From NCBI GenBank assembly GCA_964599775.1, contig CAZRGZ010000001.1:62001-126000 (forward strand): a stretch of DNA of 64,000 nucleotides, given 5' to 3'. Position 1 is the first letter of the stretch. Each line of letters begins with the position of its first letter. A program made the position numbers and the translations under genes. Under the pieces are notes generated by a model that saw only the letters and a program-made list of their open reading frames with translations, made no database searches and was not told where the DNA came from. This DNA comes from CAZRGZ01 sp964599775. GTDB taxonomy: Bacteria > Patescibacteriota > Saccharimonadia > Saccharimonadales > Saccharimonadaceae. Shown piece after piece: positions 1 to 7,826 of this stretch.

Positions 1-609
1 CCCGTAGAACTGAGCGTTGAAGAAGCCTTCACGCAAGATATCACCCTGACTGACCACTGGCGTGAAGAATTCGAAACCAAGATGAAAGAGCAGCGTGAAC
101 GTTCACAAACCGCCGCCAAAGGCGTGTTCAAAGGTGGGCTTGGCGGCTCGTCCGACATTCACAAAAAATATCACACTGCCACCCATCTGATGTATGCTGC
201 ATTGCGCAAAGTTTTAGGTGACCACGTCGTACAGCGGGGGAGTAATATTACCGAAGAACGCCTACGTTTCGACTTTAGCCATCCAGAAAAAATGACCAAA
301 GAGCAGATCAAACAAGTTGAAGATATTGTCAACCAGCAAATTGCCAAAGATTTGCCAGTTTTTTGGAAAGAATACCCTACTGATGAGGCGCTAAAGCTAG
401 GTGCGCTGGGCGCTTTTGGTGACAAGTATGGTGATACGGTAAAAGTCTACCAAGCAGGTGAAGGCGATGATAAATTTAGCTTTGAAATCTGTGGCGGCCC
501 ACATGTAGAACACACCGGGCAACTCGCCGAGGGTGGTAAAGTATTCAAGATCAAAAAAGAAGAGGCTAGTTCGGCTGGGGTACGGCGTATTAAAGCAGTG
601 CTCGTGTAA
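1..609 (+). CDS. alaS: Alanyl-tRNA synthetase, C-terminal part (5' end outside window)
   Basis: The frame is open from base 1 to a TAA at 607-609, giving about 202 residues of the end of a cytoplasmic enzyme that charges tRNA-Ala with alanine. What is visible is the editing (SAD) domain that clears mischarged Ser or Gly. The zinc/editing signature is intact: HTATH (HxxxH) near residue 61 and CGGPH (CxxxH) near residue 165. The protein stops about 35 residues after this motif, so the C-terminal oligomerisation/C-Ala domain of Escherichia coli-type AlaRS is absent. Short AlaRS forms are known in reduced genomes. The catalytic domain must lie upstream of the window. Confidence 0.95.
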   Translation, partial: PVELSVEEAFTQDITLTDHWREEFETKMKEQRERSQTAAKGVFKGGLGGSSDIHKKYHTATHLMYAALRKVLGDHVVQRGSNITEERLRFDFSHPEKMTKEQIKQVEDIVNQQIAKDLPVFWKEYPTDEALKLGALGAFGDKYGDTVKVYQAGEGDDKFSFEICGGPHVEHTGQLAEGGKVFKIKKEEASSAGVRRIKAVLV

Positions 610-637
610 CCGTCATTCCGCTGGAACCTATGACAAG

Positions 638-1018
638 TTACTTCTCTAACGAGTCGATGATATCCAGTAAATCACCGAGCACAATCTCTGCTTTAACTAC
701 GTAGCCATCAATATCGCGGCTGACTGCTTCATCGACTTTACTAGAATCCCCCAGGTTGGTGAGGATAACGATTTTCGATTTGGTACTTTTATAGTCTGGA
801 TTGTGCCTAAGATGCTTTAATACTTCAAGGCCATCCATTTCAGGCATCATAATATCGAGAAGTACTAAATCTGGCTGGAAATCTTTGGCGGCTTTGAGTG
901 CTTTCTTACCATCGGTCGCGTCTTGCACTATAAACCCATGGTGCTCAAGAAAGTACTTGTAGATATCGCGCAGTTGTAAGTTATCCTCAACGAGTAATAT
1001 TTTTTGTAACCCAGCCAC
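638..1018 (-). CDS. Response regulator, single receiver domain
   Basis: A stand-alone CheY-like receiver of 126 residues. Acidic pocket ILLVEDN at the N-terminus, phospho-acceptor Asp in LVLLDIMMPEMDG and conserved Lys in YVVKAE are all present; there is no output domain. I place the start at a GTG at 1018 because it is preceded by AGGAGG four to five bases upstream. A longer frame to 1111 would overlap the kinase much more and add sequence unlike a receiver. With the GTG start the gene overlaps the upstream kinase by 32 bases, so the two are translationally coupled. It is the likely phosphotransfer partner of that kinase; its output is unknown. Confidence 0.9.
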   Translation of the reverse strand: MAGLQKILLVEDNLQLRDIYKYFLEHHGFIVQDATDGKKALKAAKDFQPDLVLLDIMMPEMDGLEVLKHLRHNPDYKSTKSKIVILTNLGDSSKVDEAVSRDIDGYVVKAEIVLGDLLDIIDSLEK

Positions 1019-3203
1019 GGTGCCTCCTTGTTGTGTTGCCGTCCTCGTCTTTGCCATCTTGATCGCTGGACTCTTCATAGCGAGGGAGCGTAAAGGTAAA
1101 TGTTGAACCAACGCCGACCTCAGACTCTACTTCTATGGTACCATGATGCCGTTCAACAATCGACTTTGCGATATAGAGCCCAAGGCCAGTGCCATTGCTG
1201 CCGCTATCTAAACCGCCATGCACACGATAGAATTTGGTGAATAAATGCTTAAGTGCACGCTCGGGAATGCCCATACCTGTATCACGCACTGCCACTGCAT
1301 AGTCTGCCCCACGAGGAGTAAGCGTCACTTCAACATGCCCGTTTTCACTCGTGTACTTCACTGCATTAGTCAGAAGGTTATTCATCACCTCGCGAATTGC
1401 AATGACATCAGCATTTACAAAATAGCTTTCTGGTGGCGGCGTATACGATATGCTAATTTTTTTATCGTCGGCACTAAATTTTATATCTTGGACTGCTTGT
1501 GCCACAATTTCACCAAGGTCAATTTTCTCGGGGGTCACCACCAATGCGCCTCGCTCTATACGCGTGACATCGAGCAGGTTATTTATCAGCCCGCCGAGCT
1601 CTGCCGTGCTCTTGAGTGCCTGACGAATATGGTGCTTAGATTCATCACTCACGTTGTCGCCCTCTTTAAACTGCAGTAGCTCGAGATAGCCACGCAACGA
1701 TGCTAACGGTGTGCGCAGTTCGTGTGCCGCCATCGAAACAAAGTCGATCTTCATATCATCAAGCTCACGGCTTTTTGTTTCGTCATGAATTGTCACAATG
1801 GCCTGGGTTTTAGCATAAGGGTCAGCATGCTTGACTTTCGCAATAATGAGCTTTAAATAATGTAACGTTCCGTCAGGCGAGGTGAACTGTAGGTTAGGGT
1901 AGGTGCGAACATCTGGCGTGTCGTAATATATGGCGATTGGCTGGTCATTTTGCTTCCAAGCAAAAACATCGTTAATATGCTGGCCTAGTATGGTATCCGC
2001 TGGCTGGCCCACAAGCTCTGCAGCCGCATTGTTCGCCATAATAATATTTTCATCTTTATCTATTGCGAGAATACTTTCGGTGGCATTATTCAGTATTATC
2101 TCAAGCCGGGTACGCTGTTCATTAATATGCGCTACCAGGTTCTCCAAGTTTTCACCCATAGCATTCACACTCTCACCCAGTACTCCCACTTCATCATGGC
2201 GAGCAACCTCTACCCGAGCAGAAAAATCGCCTTTTCCGATACGGCGTGCCACTTGAGCAGCTTTTACAATCGGGCCAGTGAAATGGCGAGCTGCTAAAAG
2301 GGCAATACCTGCTATCAAAATAGAGGCAATGAGTACAATAACGACCAAGGCATTCTGCAGGCTCCGCACTGGTGCAAACGCTTCACTCACATCGATCTTT
2401 GTCGCAACAATCCAATCAGCAGAATCTAAAGTTACTGCCGTCATTAAAACTTGCTGACCACGATAATCAGTAAGATCTGTCACGACGGTATTGGCATTAT
2501 TATATAGATCCAGTGAATCAAGTTGTCGCTTAAGCGCAGCATCCGTGTCAAAACGTAGTGGGAACAGCGCTATCACACCACCATTTTCGTTACGCCCGGC
2601 TATAATTGTTTCACCAGTTTCGCCTAAACCAGTATAATCTTGAGCAGCAGCGATAATGGAATCAATCCGAAATATAATGGTTATAAACCCAACACGCTCG
2701 TTATTTACACTGACTGGGGTCGTCATGTAGACACGGTTTAATCCGTCGCGCTCATCGGGATAAACACGGATGCTATATTGTTTGGTACCTGATACATCTA
2801 TTTTGTCGGCAATACTTTTCCCTTGCTGATCACTGAGTGTCGAGGCTAATACAGCACCTTTCGTATCGGTAAGATAAATGTTTTGAATATTTAATGACTG
2901 CGAGCTTCGGTGACGCAAAATGTTATTCAATTCGCTCTGTCGTGACGCATTGCTCGTTTCAAGGAACTGCTCCAAGGCAACTTGTAAATCAAACTGATTC
3001 ACCAACTGGCTCATTACCTCTTGATGTTCTTGTAGCTGCGCTTCAATTCGCTGTTCTTGCCGCGCAACTGCACCTTCTAGTTGTAGTATAGTTGTGTCTT
3101 CAATTTCTCGGTCGATTGTGACATAAGCCAACACACCCACAATAATGGCCGGGACCAGACCAATAAGCAAAAGAAGAATAGTAAGCTTCAGCCGTATACT
3201 CAC
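987..3203 (-). CDS. Membrane sensor histidine kinase (Cache-HAMP-PAS-HisKA-HATPase)
   Basis: Predicted 738-residue inner-membrane sensor kinase. Order seen: transmembrane helix 1 (about 7-27), a large external region resembling a double-Cache sensor (about 30-280), transmembrane helix 2 (about 284-306), HAMP linker, a PAS domain (about 365-480), the H-box AAHELRTPLASLRGY with phospho-His near 494, and an ATPase domain with N-box (NNLLTNAVKYTSENG), G1 (DTGMGIP) and G2 (GTGLGLYIAKS). All catalytic boxes are intact. The start is GTG, three bases after the stop of the binding-protein gene, so it sits mid-operon between a solute-binding protein and a receiver. The C-terminal tail (about 25 residues) is charged and unlike the family. 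Confidence 0.93.
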   Translation of the reverse strand: MSIRLKLTILLLLIGLVPAIIVGVLAYVTIDREIEDTTILQLEGAVARQEQRIEAQLQEHQEVMSQLVNQFDLQVALEQFLETSNASRQSELNNILRHRSSQSLNIQNIYLTDTKGAVLASTLSDQQGKSIADKIDVSGTKQYSIRVYPDERDGLNRVYMTTPVSVNNERVGFITIIFRIDSIIAAAQDYTGLGETGETIIAGRNENGGVIALFPLRFDTDAALKRQLDSLDLYNNANTVVTDLTDYRGQQVLMTAVTLDSADWIVATKIDVSEAFAPVRSLQNALVVIVLIASILIAGIALLAARHFTGPIVKAAQVARRIGKGDFSARVEVARHDEVGVLGESVNAMGENLENLVAHINEQRTRLEIILNNATESILAIDKDENIIMANNAAAELVGQPADTILGQHINDVFAWKQNDQPIAIYYDTPDVRTYPNLQFTSPDGTLHYLKLIIAKVKHADPYAKTQAIVTIHDETKSRELDDMKIDFVSMAAHELRTPLASLRGYLELLQFKEGDNVSDESKHHIRQALKSTAELGGLINNLLDVTRIERGALVVTPEKIDLGEIVAQAVQDIKFSADDKKISISYTPPPESYFVNADVIAIREVMNNLLTNAVKYTSENGHVEVTLTPRGADYAVAVRDTGMGIPERALKHLFTKFYRVHGGLDSGSNGTGLGLYIAKSIVERHHGTIEVESEVGVGSTFTFTLPRYEESSDQDGKDEDGNTTRRHRGWVTKNITR

Positions 3204-3206
3204 AAG

Positions 3207-4436
3207 CTATTGTTCCCCCGGTGCAAGCAGATAAAACTCACGGTTGCGCACCTGAAAGAGATCATATTCGTATTGATCATACGAGATCTCGCCGTTTTCA
3301 TCAAACTGAATCAACGCAGATACGCCCTCAAACGAAACATTCGGCAAAGTGTTTTTTATCTCTTCGCCAGTTGTCGCGTTCATTTGTATAGCACGATAAA
3401 TTGCTTCAAATGCATCGTAAGCCTGTGAAGCTGCATAGAGCTGCTCATTGCTCTGGAATTCTGCCGCAATATCACGTTTAAACGACTGGGCACCGGTAGG
3501 AAAAGTAGAAACAACCAGTCCTTCAACAGCCTCTGGCGCATTGCTAATTATAGTATTGTCATAAAAAATATCGGCACCGTAGTAGGGGATGTTAGTCATG
3601 CCCACCTCACGGCCGATCTTTAACGCTGCCGTACCAGATACAACAGAATTGGGCGCAATGAATACCGCATCGGGTTTCGCAGCCGCGAGCGACTGCATCT
3701 CGTTACTTAAATCTATAACATCTGGCTCGGCACTTGCAGTAGCCGCAATTTCCCCACCTAATGCTTCGAATCGCTCGCGAAAGACGCTACTTATACCGCT
3801 TCCATAGGGCTCATTAGTATAAAACACCGCCACCCTGCGAGCACCCCTGTCATATAGTGCCTTAGCAAGAAATTCACCCTGGAAGTTATCTGATGGAATC
3901 ACGCGAAAGAAATAATCATTAGGGATACTCAGCGCTGGCGATGAGGCAGAAGGACTTACCAGCGGAATTTGCGCATTGTTGGCAATGGGAACAGCAGCAG
4001 TGGTAGCGCTAGAACATCCTTCACCAATAATAGCTACGACGCCTTGATTAATAAGATGCTCCATCGCGCCTGATACCTCTTGGGGGTCACATTTGGAATC
4101 CGCCTGAATGACTTCGATATTGCTCGCTTCGAGTTGCTGCTGTGCAAGCTGCACGCCCTTGCTCGTGCCGTATCCCATTGCACTTGAACCACCACTAAAA
4201 GGCATCATAAGGCCAATTTTATAAGTTTCATTTTGATTCGAACCATTTCGAAACCAGAGCGATGCCCCAAACGCACCCCCAATAATAGCGACGAAAAACA
4301 AAATTGCGACTATAACACTAAATACGATACGATTACGCCAGATTTTTGGCTTCGCTTCGTTCAGTAATCGCTCCATTTCTCCGGGTGCAGTATTTTGCGG
4401 TGGCTCTACTGGAGTTCCGCTTTCTGTATTGCCCAT
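3207..4436 (-). CDS. Membrane-anchored branched-chain amino-acid-type substrate-binding protein
   Basis: A 409-residue protein of the periplasmic binding protein type I family (LivK-like, Peripl_BP_6). The N-terminal 33 residues are hydrophilic, followed by one hydrophobic helix (about 36-60), then the two-lobed binding domain beginning at YKIGLMMPFSGGSSAMGYG. There is no lipobox Cys, so it is probably held by the uncleaved helix. No ABC permease or ATPase lies beside it; instead it heads an operon with a histidine kinase and a receiver. I infer that it presents a small ligand (amino acid-like) to the kinase rather than feeding a transporter. SD AGAGGG precedes the ATG. Confidence 0.88.
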   Translation of the reverse strand: MGNTESGTPVEPPQNTAPGEMERLLNEAKPKIWRNRIVFSVIVAILFFVAIIGGAFGASLWFRNGSNQNETYKIGLMMPFSGGSSAMGYGTSKGVQLAQQQLEASNIEVIQADSKCDPQEVSGAMEHLINQGVVAIIGEGCSSATTAAVPIANNAQIPLVSPSASSPALSIPNDYFFRVIPSDNFQGEFLAKALYDRGARRVAVFYTNEPYGSGISSVFRERFEALGGEIAATASAEPDVIDLSNEMQSLAAAKPDAVFIAPNSVVSGTAALKIGREVGMTNIPYYGADIFYDNTIISNAPEAVEGLVVSTFPTGAQSFKRDIAAEFQSNEQLYAASQAYDAFEAIYRAIQMNATTGEEIKNTLPNVSFEGVSALIQFDENGEISYDQYEYDLFQVRNREFYLLAPGEQ

Positions 4437-4476
4437 AATTCCCTCTAGTTTTTATTAAGGTGTGGTAAACATTACC

Positions 4477-4482
4477 ATTATA
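4477..4482 (-). promoter_or_regulatory. -10 box of the sensor operon
   Basis: On the minus strand the sequence reads TATAAT, about 40 bases before the ATG at 4436. No good -35 hexamer is seen at the right distance. It would give a short leader carrying an SD-like AGAGGG. Confidence 0.5.
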
Positions 4483-4498
4483 GCAAAAAATATCGGAA

Positions 4499-4936
4499 TT
4501 ACGATTTTGGTGCTCGAACCCCTTGTGATTGCGGCATTGACCGAAAAATAATCTTTCTATACGCGATAAAGTTCCAAATGGCAGTAAAGGCAATCGCGCC
4601 AGTGCGTGCAACAAATACCGACGCAACCGGTGCAAGAATCGCGACAAACAGAAGCGTAAAAGCATAATTAAATAGAATCAATGCGCCATACAGTAGCGCC
4701 TGCTGTAGAAGCCGCTGAGTTGAACGAACGTGGTTCTGAAAAGCAAGTATCTTCTGTAGCGTAAAAGAGGCAATAAGACCAATCCAAAAACTCACCGCTA
4801 CCGCCGCGATAGAATCGAAATAGAATACTCCCACCAGCACAAATAAAGCGAGTAGCTCCAGGAGATAGGCAGTGCCACCTGAAATAGCATAACGGATTGC
4901 TCTATCGAGCCAGGTTTTGCGACGTTTGACTGCCAT
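4499..4936 (-). CDS. GtrA-like four-helix membrane protein
   Basis: A 145-residue protein with four predicted membrane helices and the GtrA-type beginning FxxxGGxAYLLE seen as YAISGGTAYLLELLALF. The family is linked to flipping or transfer of lipid-linked sugars for cell-surface polysaccharides; substrate here is unknown. The tail after the last helix is short and basic (AYRKIIFRS). A TATAAT box lies at 4945-4950 on the minus strand, only 8 bases before the ATG, so the mRNA is probably leaderless. It is followed by the sensor operon but separated from it by a promoter. Confidence 0.85.
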   Translation of the reverse strand: MAVKRRKTWLDRAIRYAISGGTAYLLELLALFVLVGVFYFDSIAAVAVSFWIGLIASFTLQKILAFQNHVRSTQRLLQQALLYGALILFNYAFTLLFVAILAPVASVFVARTGAIAFTAIWNFIAYRKIIFRSMPQSQGVRAPKS

Positions 4937-4986
4937 ATGTATTCATTATAGCATTAGCGGCATGAGAGCTCACAAATACGATGAAC

Positions 4987-5481
4987 TTATCGATAATTTG
5001 TAAAGTTCACCGGAAAATCAAAATCCTGTTCTTTCACAAGTTGCATTACTGCTTGCAGATCATCTTTCTTGCCGCTCGAAACACGTACAGCATCACCTTG
5101 AATCTGTGCTTTTACCTTTGGAAATTGCTCGCGTAGCAGCTTAGTAATTTTTTTCGCCTTTTCTTGGTCGAGTCCTTCTTTGAACAAGACTTCTTTCGTG
5201 GCCTTCATGTTACTTTCAGCGATGGCTTTTGAAAGGTCGAGCACTTTCGAGCTTTGGCCGCGAGTTGCTAATTTTTTACGAATAATATCAATAATGCTTT
5301 CAATTTGCCACTCGTTGGCGCCAATCACTTTAAAACCGGTCTTATCGTTTAGCCAATCCAAAGCAGCTGGCGTCCCCTTAAAATCATAGCGGTTTTCTAT
5401 TTCACGTTGCGCCTGCATGAACACATTGTTCATCTCGGCCTTGTCATACTCTGAAACGATATCAAAACTAAAGGTTGCCAT
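4987..5481 (-). CDS. yajQ: YajQ family protein (DUF520)
   Basis: A 164-residue cytosolic protein starting MATFSFDIVSEYDKAEMNNV, the characteristic YajQ opening, and ending with the family's FPVNFTNYR. YajQ proteins have two ferredoxin-like folds, bind nucleotides or RNA and in Xanthomonas bind cyclic-di-GMP; the role here is not known. An open frame continues upstream to 5577 but I choose the ATG at 5481 because it matches the family start and has TATAAT at 5488-5493 (minus strand) six bases before it, indicating a leaderless message. Confidence 0.95.
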   Translation of the reverse strand: MATFSFDIVSEYDKAEMNNVFMQAQREIENRYDFKGTPAALDWLNDKTGFKVIGANEWQIESIIDIIRKKLATRGQSSKVLDLSKAIAESNMKATKEVLFKEGLDQEKAKKITKLLREQFPKVKAQIQGDAVRVSSGKKDDLQAVMQLVKEQDFDFPVNFTNYR

Positions 5482-5488
5482 AGCACTA

Positions 5489-6031
5489 TTATACCAAATA
5501 TTCCCAGCCCGGCTGCCAAGCGCCCGTTTTACGCCAATCTTCAGCAAGTGCCTGCGGCCAAGTTTTACGATGCGCAATCACTTCGAGCGCCAGCTGAGGC
5601 GCCTGATGCCCTACCAAGGCAATATGTTGGTTGCTGTAGTCACGCTTGAGGTCAAACAGAAAATCTTCGATACGTGATTGCACGTCAATATAGCTCTCGC
5701 CATTAGGAAACGGCTCGTCAATATACTGCGTGATATCACTCTTAAACTGGCTGGCCGGCTTGCCCGTAAAGTCGCCATAATCGGCTTCACGCAGCCGGGC
5801 ATCTGTTATGCCATCGTACGCCTCGCCAAAAAAGAGTCGCGCTGACTCTACCGCACGAGCAAGATCCGAGCTGATAATAGCATCGTAACTGCTCGCATTA
5901 ATATGCTTTGCTGCCTCGCGCGCACGACGCACCCCTTCTTGTGATAGTTCGCCAGGCTGCCAGCCGGTGGCAATACCGGCTTCGTTGTCACGGGTGATGC
6001 TATGCACAAAGTAGGTAATTTTAACAGACAT
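5489..6031 (-). CDS. Histidine phosphatase superfamily protein with altered RHG motif
   Basis: A 180-residue protein of the phosphoglycerate-mutase/histidine phosphatase fold. The N-terminal catalytic motif is usually RHG; here it reads VHS (ITYFVHSITRDNEAG), so the nucleophilic His is kept but the flanking Arg and Gly are not. The second His is present in VGHQAPQLALEV near residue 141, and a Glu in LREADYGDF matches the proton donor region. Substrate cannot be told. The gene has a TATACT box at 6039-6044 seven bases before its ATG (leaderless) and its 3' end lies against the yajQ promoter. Confidence 0.82.
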   Translation of the reverse strand: MSVKITYFVHSITRDNEAGIATGWQPGELSQEGVRRAREAAKHINASSYDAIISSDLARAVESARLFFGEAYDGITDARLREADYGDFTGKPASQFKSDITQYIDEPFPNGESYIDVQSRIEDFLFDLKRDYSNQHIALVGHQAPQLALEVIAHRKTWPQALAEDWRKTGAWQPGWEYLV

Positions 6032-6072
6032 TTGACATAGTATAGCATGATAGAAAATGAAGATGAAAGAAC

Positions 6073-6597
6073 CTAACCCCCAATTGGCTTGGGGGGCTCC
6101 ATAAGCGGGTCAAACTCAAGTAAACTCGGCTTTTCTACCAAGTCCCGAACCAACTGCAAGGCAACTTTCCTTGCTGCGTTTGCTTCATCTCTCGTTACAT
6201 GGCCAGCCGCAACCGCGAGCACTAACTCATCTTCATCAAGTATCACTGGCGCTGCATTCGCCGGCTGCCACACATCTAAATATAAATCTTCAAAATAACT
6301 TTCAACCCTGTTATATACTACTGGTCGCGTAATATCACAGTACACTCCTACAAGTTCATCATCGGCGTTCATAAATTTTGTAATAAGGTAGGGCTTGCCA
6401 TGTTCCCATTTCGTAATCCAGCGATAGTCGATATCGGCAATAATTGTGTCACCTTCTTTCCATGGTTCGGTAACCTCTTGCCATATTTCGGTGCCAACGC
6501 CAAAATCGTCAGTCACATAACGCATGATTTTTGCCGTACCAACCCCAAGGCCATTCCAATTTGTTATCTTCTTTGGTGGGTGAATGTTTTTTGTCAT
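6073..6597 (-). CDS. DUF402 family protein
   Basis: A 174-residue protein matching the DUF402 fold, whose members include nucleoside di/triphosphate hydrolases and FomD. Family features visible: DITRPVVYN, then a strand-rich stretch EDLYLDVWQP and the acidic motif VILDEDELVLAVAAGHVT with the typical following helix ARKVALQLV. I prefer the ATG at 6597 over an in-frame GTG at 6603 because a TACAAT box (6604-6609, minus strand) sits six bases upstream of the ATG and would overlap the GTG start. The C-terminus is proline-rich. Activity is inferred only from the family. Confidence 0.8.
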   Translation of the reverse strand: MTKNIHPPKKITNWNGLGVGTAKIMRYVTDDFGVGTEIWQEVTEPWKEGDTIIADIDYRWITKWEHGKPYLITKFMNADDELVGVYCDITRPVVYNRVESYFEDLYLDVWQPANAAPVILDEDELVLAVAAGHVTRDEANAARKVALQLVRDLVEKPSLLEFDPLMEPPKPIGG

Positions 6598-6643
6598 AGA
6601 CACATTGTACGCTATATTCCCAAAAAATATTACATGATCAATC

Positions 6644-6716
6644 GTACAAACCCTTGAACCTCAAAACGCACTCCTGGGGCCCTGTCACCCGGTGTGGGGT
6701 TTTGAGATCCAAAGTT
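6644..6716. repeat. Dispersed extragenic hairpin, short copy
   Basis: An imperfect inverted repeat of about 73 bases between divergent genes. The arms meet around CTCAAAAC / GTTTTGAG, and the loop side carries CCTGGGGCCCTGTCACCCGG. The left half (from GTACAAACC to GTCACCCGG) is clearly related to the left half of the larger element at 36152-36300. Identity as a repeat family is from this two-copy comparison; function is unknown. Confidence 0.7.
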
Positions 6717-6763
6717 ACATACCTGAATTACCTCTCGCGCCAAATTATGCTATACTTTGACAC

Positions 6764-7522
6764 ATGAAAATCGCTCATTATCGTATTTTTATTCTTACTA
6801 TACTGCTAACACTGCTTCTTCTGGGCGTTAAGTTCGTGCTGCATACTCTTGGTTGGGAGATTATTTACCTTGACCGGCTGCACGGTAGTGTTATTTCGGG
6901 TACCATTTTTGTGATCGGTTTCTTGCTTTCAGCCACTATTCGCGACTACAAAGAAGCCGAGCGTATTCCGGCTGAAGCTGCAGCCACACTCGAAAATATT
7001 TACGAAGACGCTGCCTCTATTAAAAAGAATTACCCCGATTTTGATTTCGAAACTTACAAACTGCAACTACAAAAAGTTGCGAAATCTTTCCGTACCGACC
7101 TACGCAACAGTAAAAGCCACACCGCACGCCTACAACTACACGAGCTAAACCAGCTCAATGCTGATATGGAAAGTGCTGGCGTGCCGGCAAACTTTATTGT
7201 CAAGCTGAAGCAACAGCAAGCAGCACTGGTGCGCCATTTGTTTCGCGTTAACTACATTCAGCGTATCACCTTTATCCCATCCGCTAGTATTCTTGCCTGG
7301 TCGATCATTATCATCGGTATTCTGCTTCTGCTATTTACTGATATGCAGTCCTTCTTTGGCAGTATGATGGTGACTGGTGCTATCTTATTTATACTACTAT
7401 ATGTTTCTATCCTTATTCAGGTTATTAAAACACCGTTCCAAGATGAGGGCAAAACGAAGGATGATGTGAGCCTCTTCCTGCTTTCACAAACTATTCATCA
7501 TCTTGGCAGTAAAGAGGATTAG
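6764..7522 (+). CDS. Bestrophin-like/DUF4239-type membrane protein
   Basis: A 252-residue protein with two membrane helices near the N-terminus (about 7-28 and 42-60), a long charged helical middle (about 65-165) and two helices at about 180-200 and 206-226. The segment GFLLSATIRDYKEAERIPAE right after helix 2 resembles the start of bestrophin-like (DUF4239) proteins, a poorly characterised group possibly related to anion channels. The match is by eye and moderate. TATACT at 6751-6756 is seven bases before the ATG, so the mRNA is probably leaderless. It stands alone, with the short dispersed hairpin upstream. Confidence 0.65.
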   Translation: MKIAHYRIFILTILLTLLLLGVKFVLHTLGWEIIYLDRLHGSVISGTIFVIGFLLSATIRDYKEAERIPAEAAATLENIYEDAASIKKNYPDFDFETYKLQLQKVAKSFRTDLRNSKSHTARLQLHELNQLNADMESAGVPANFIVKLKQQQAALVRHLFRVNYIQRITFIPSASILAWSIIIIGILLLLFTDMQSFFGSMMVTGAILFILLYVSILIQVIKTPFQDEGKTKDDVSLFLLSQTIHHLGSKED

Positions 7523-7602
7523 CATGACTACTTGCGCTATCAACTTTTTACCAGTCACGCCGCCACCGACATCGCAGCCGGGGTGATTTCGCTTTTATAA
7601 AA

Positions 7603-7660
7603 TATACGCAGATAGCCCCGGTCAAGGGGTGTTTTCTCGCTTATGATCTCTGCGTATAAT
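7603..7660 (+). promoter_or_regulatory. Inverted repeat and -10 box upstream of ornithine cyclodeaminase
   Basis: Arms TATACGCAGA (7603-7612) and TCTGCGTATA (7649-7658) are perfectly complementary, with an inner CCCC/GGGG pair. The right arm runs into TATAAT (7655-7660). The layout suits an operator spanning a promoter or a small hairpin; neither is proven. Confidence 0.55.
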
Positions 7661-7683
7661 AAATGCACCTTAGCTCGCCTTTA

Positions 7684-7792
7684 CCCTCCATTCGATAAAC
7701 AGACCGTTACGCGCCAGGGACATTCTCGGACCCCGGCGCCGAGAAGTCCGTGGGCTGCTCTTCGCTTTTAGTCTGTTTTTACGAATGGAGGG
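7684..7792 (+). ncRNA. Structured leader of ornithine cyclodeaminase
   Basis: If transcription starts near 7667, the message has a leader of about 160 bases. It contains a long stem with arms at 7684-7704 and 7771-7792 (near-perfect pairing of CCCTCCATTCG with CGAATGGAGGG and of AAACAGAC with GTCTGTTT). Nested inside is a hairpin TTCTCGG (7723-7729) / CCGAGAA (7739-7745). The outer 3' arm ends 34 bases before the start codon. It matches no riboswitch I recognise; a cis-regulatory role is inference. Confidence 0.6.
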
Positions 7793-7826
7793 CGCGACTC
7801 TGAGGTGCCTGAGCAAAGGAATAGTT

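Noticed and set aside
171..425. Minus-strand open frame inside alaS, and similar antisense frames elsewhere (for example 9436-10236 and 55727-56404)
   Set aside because: They lie opposite well-supported genes, lack initiation signals and have compositions expected of codon shadows.
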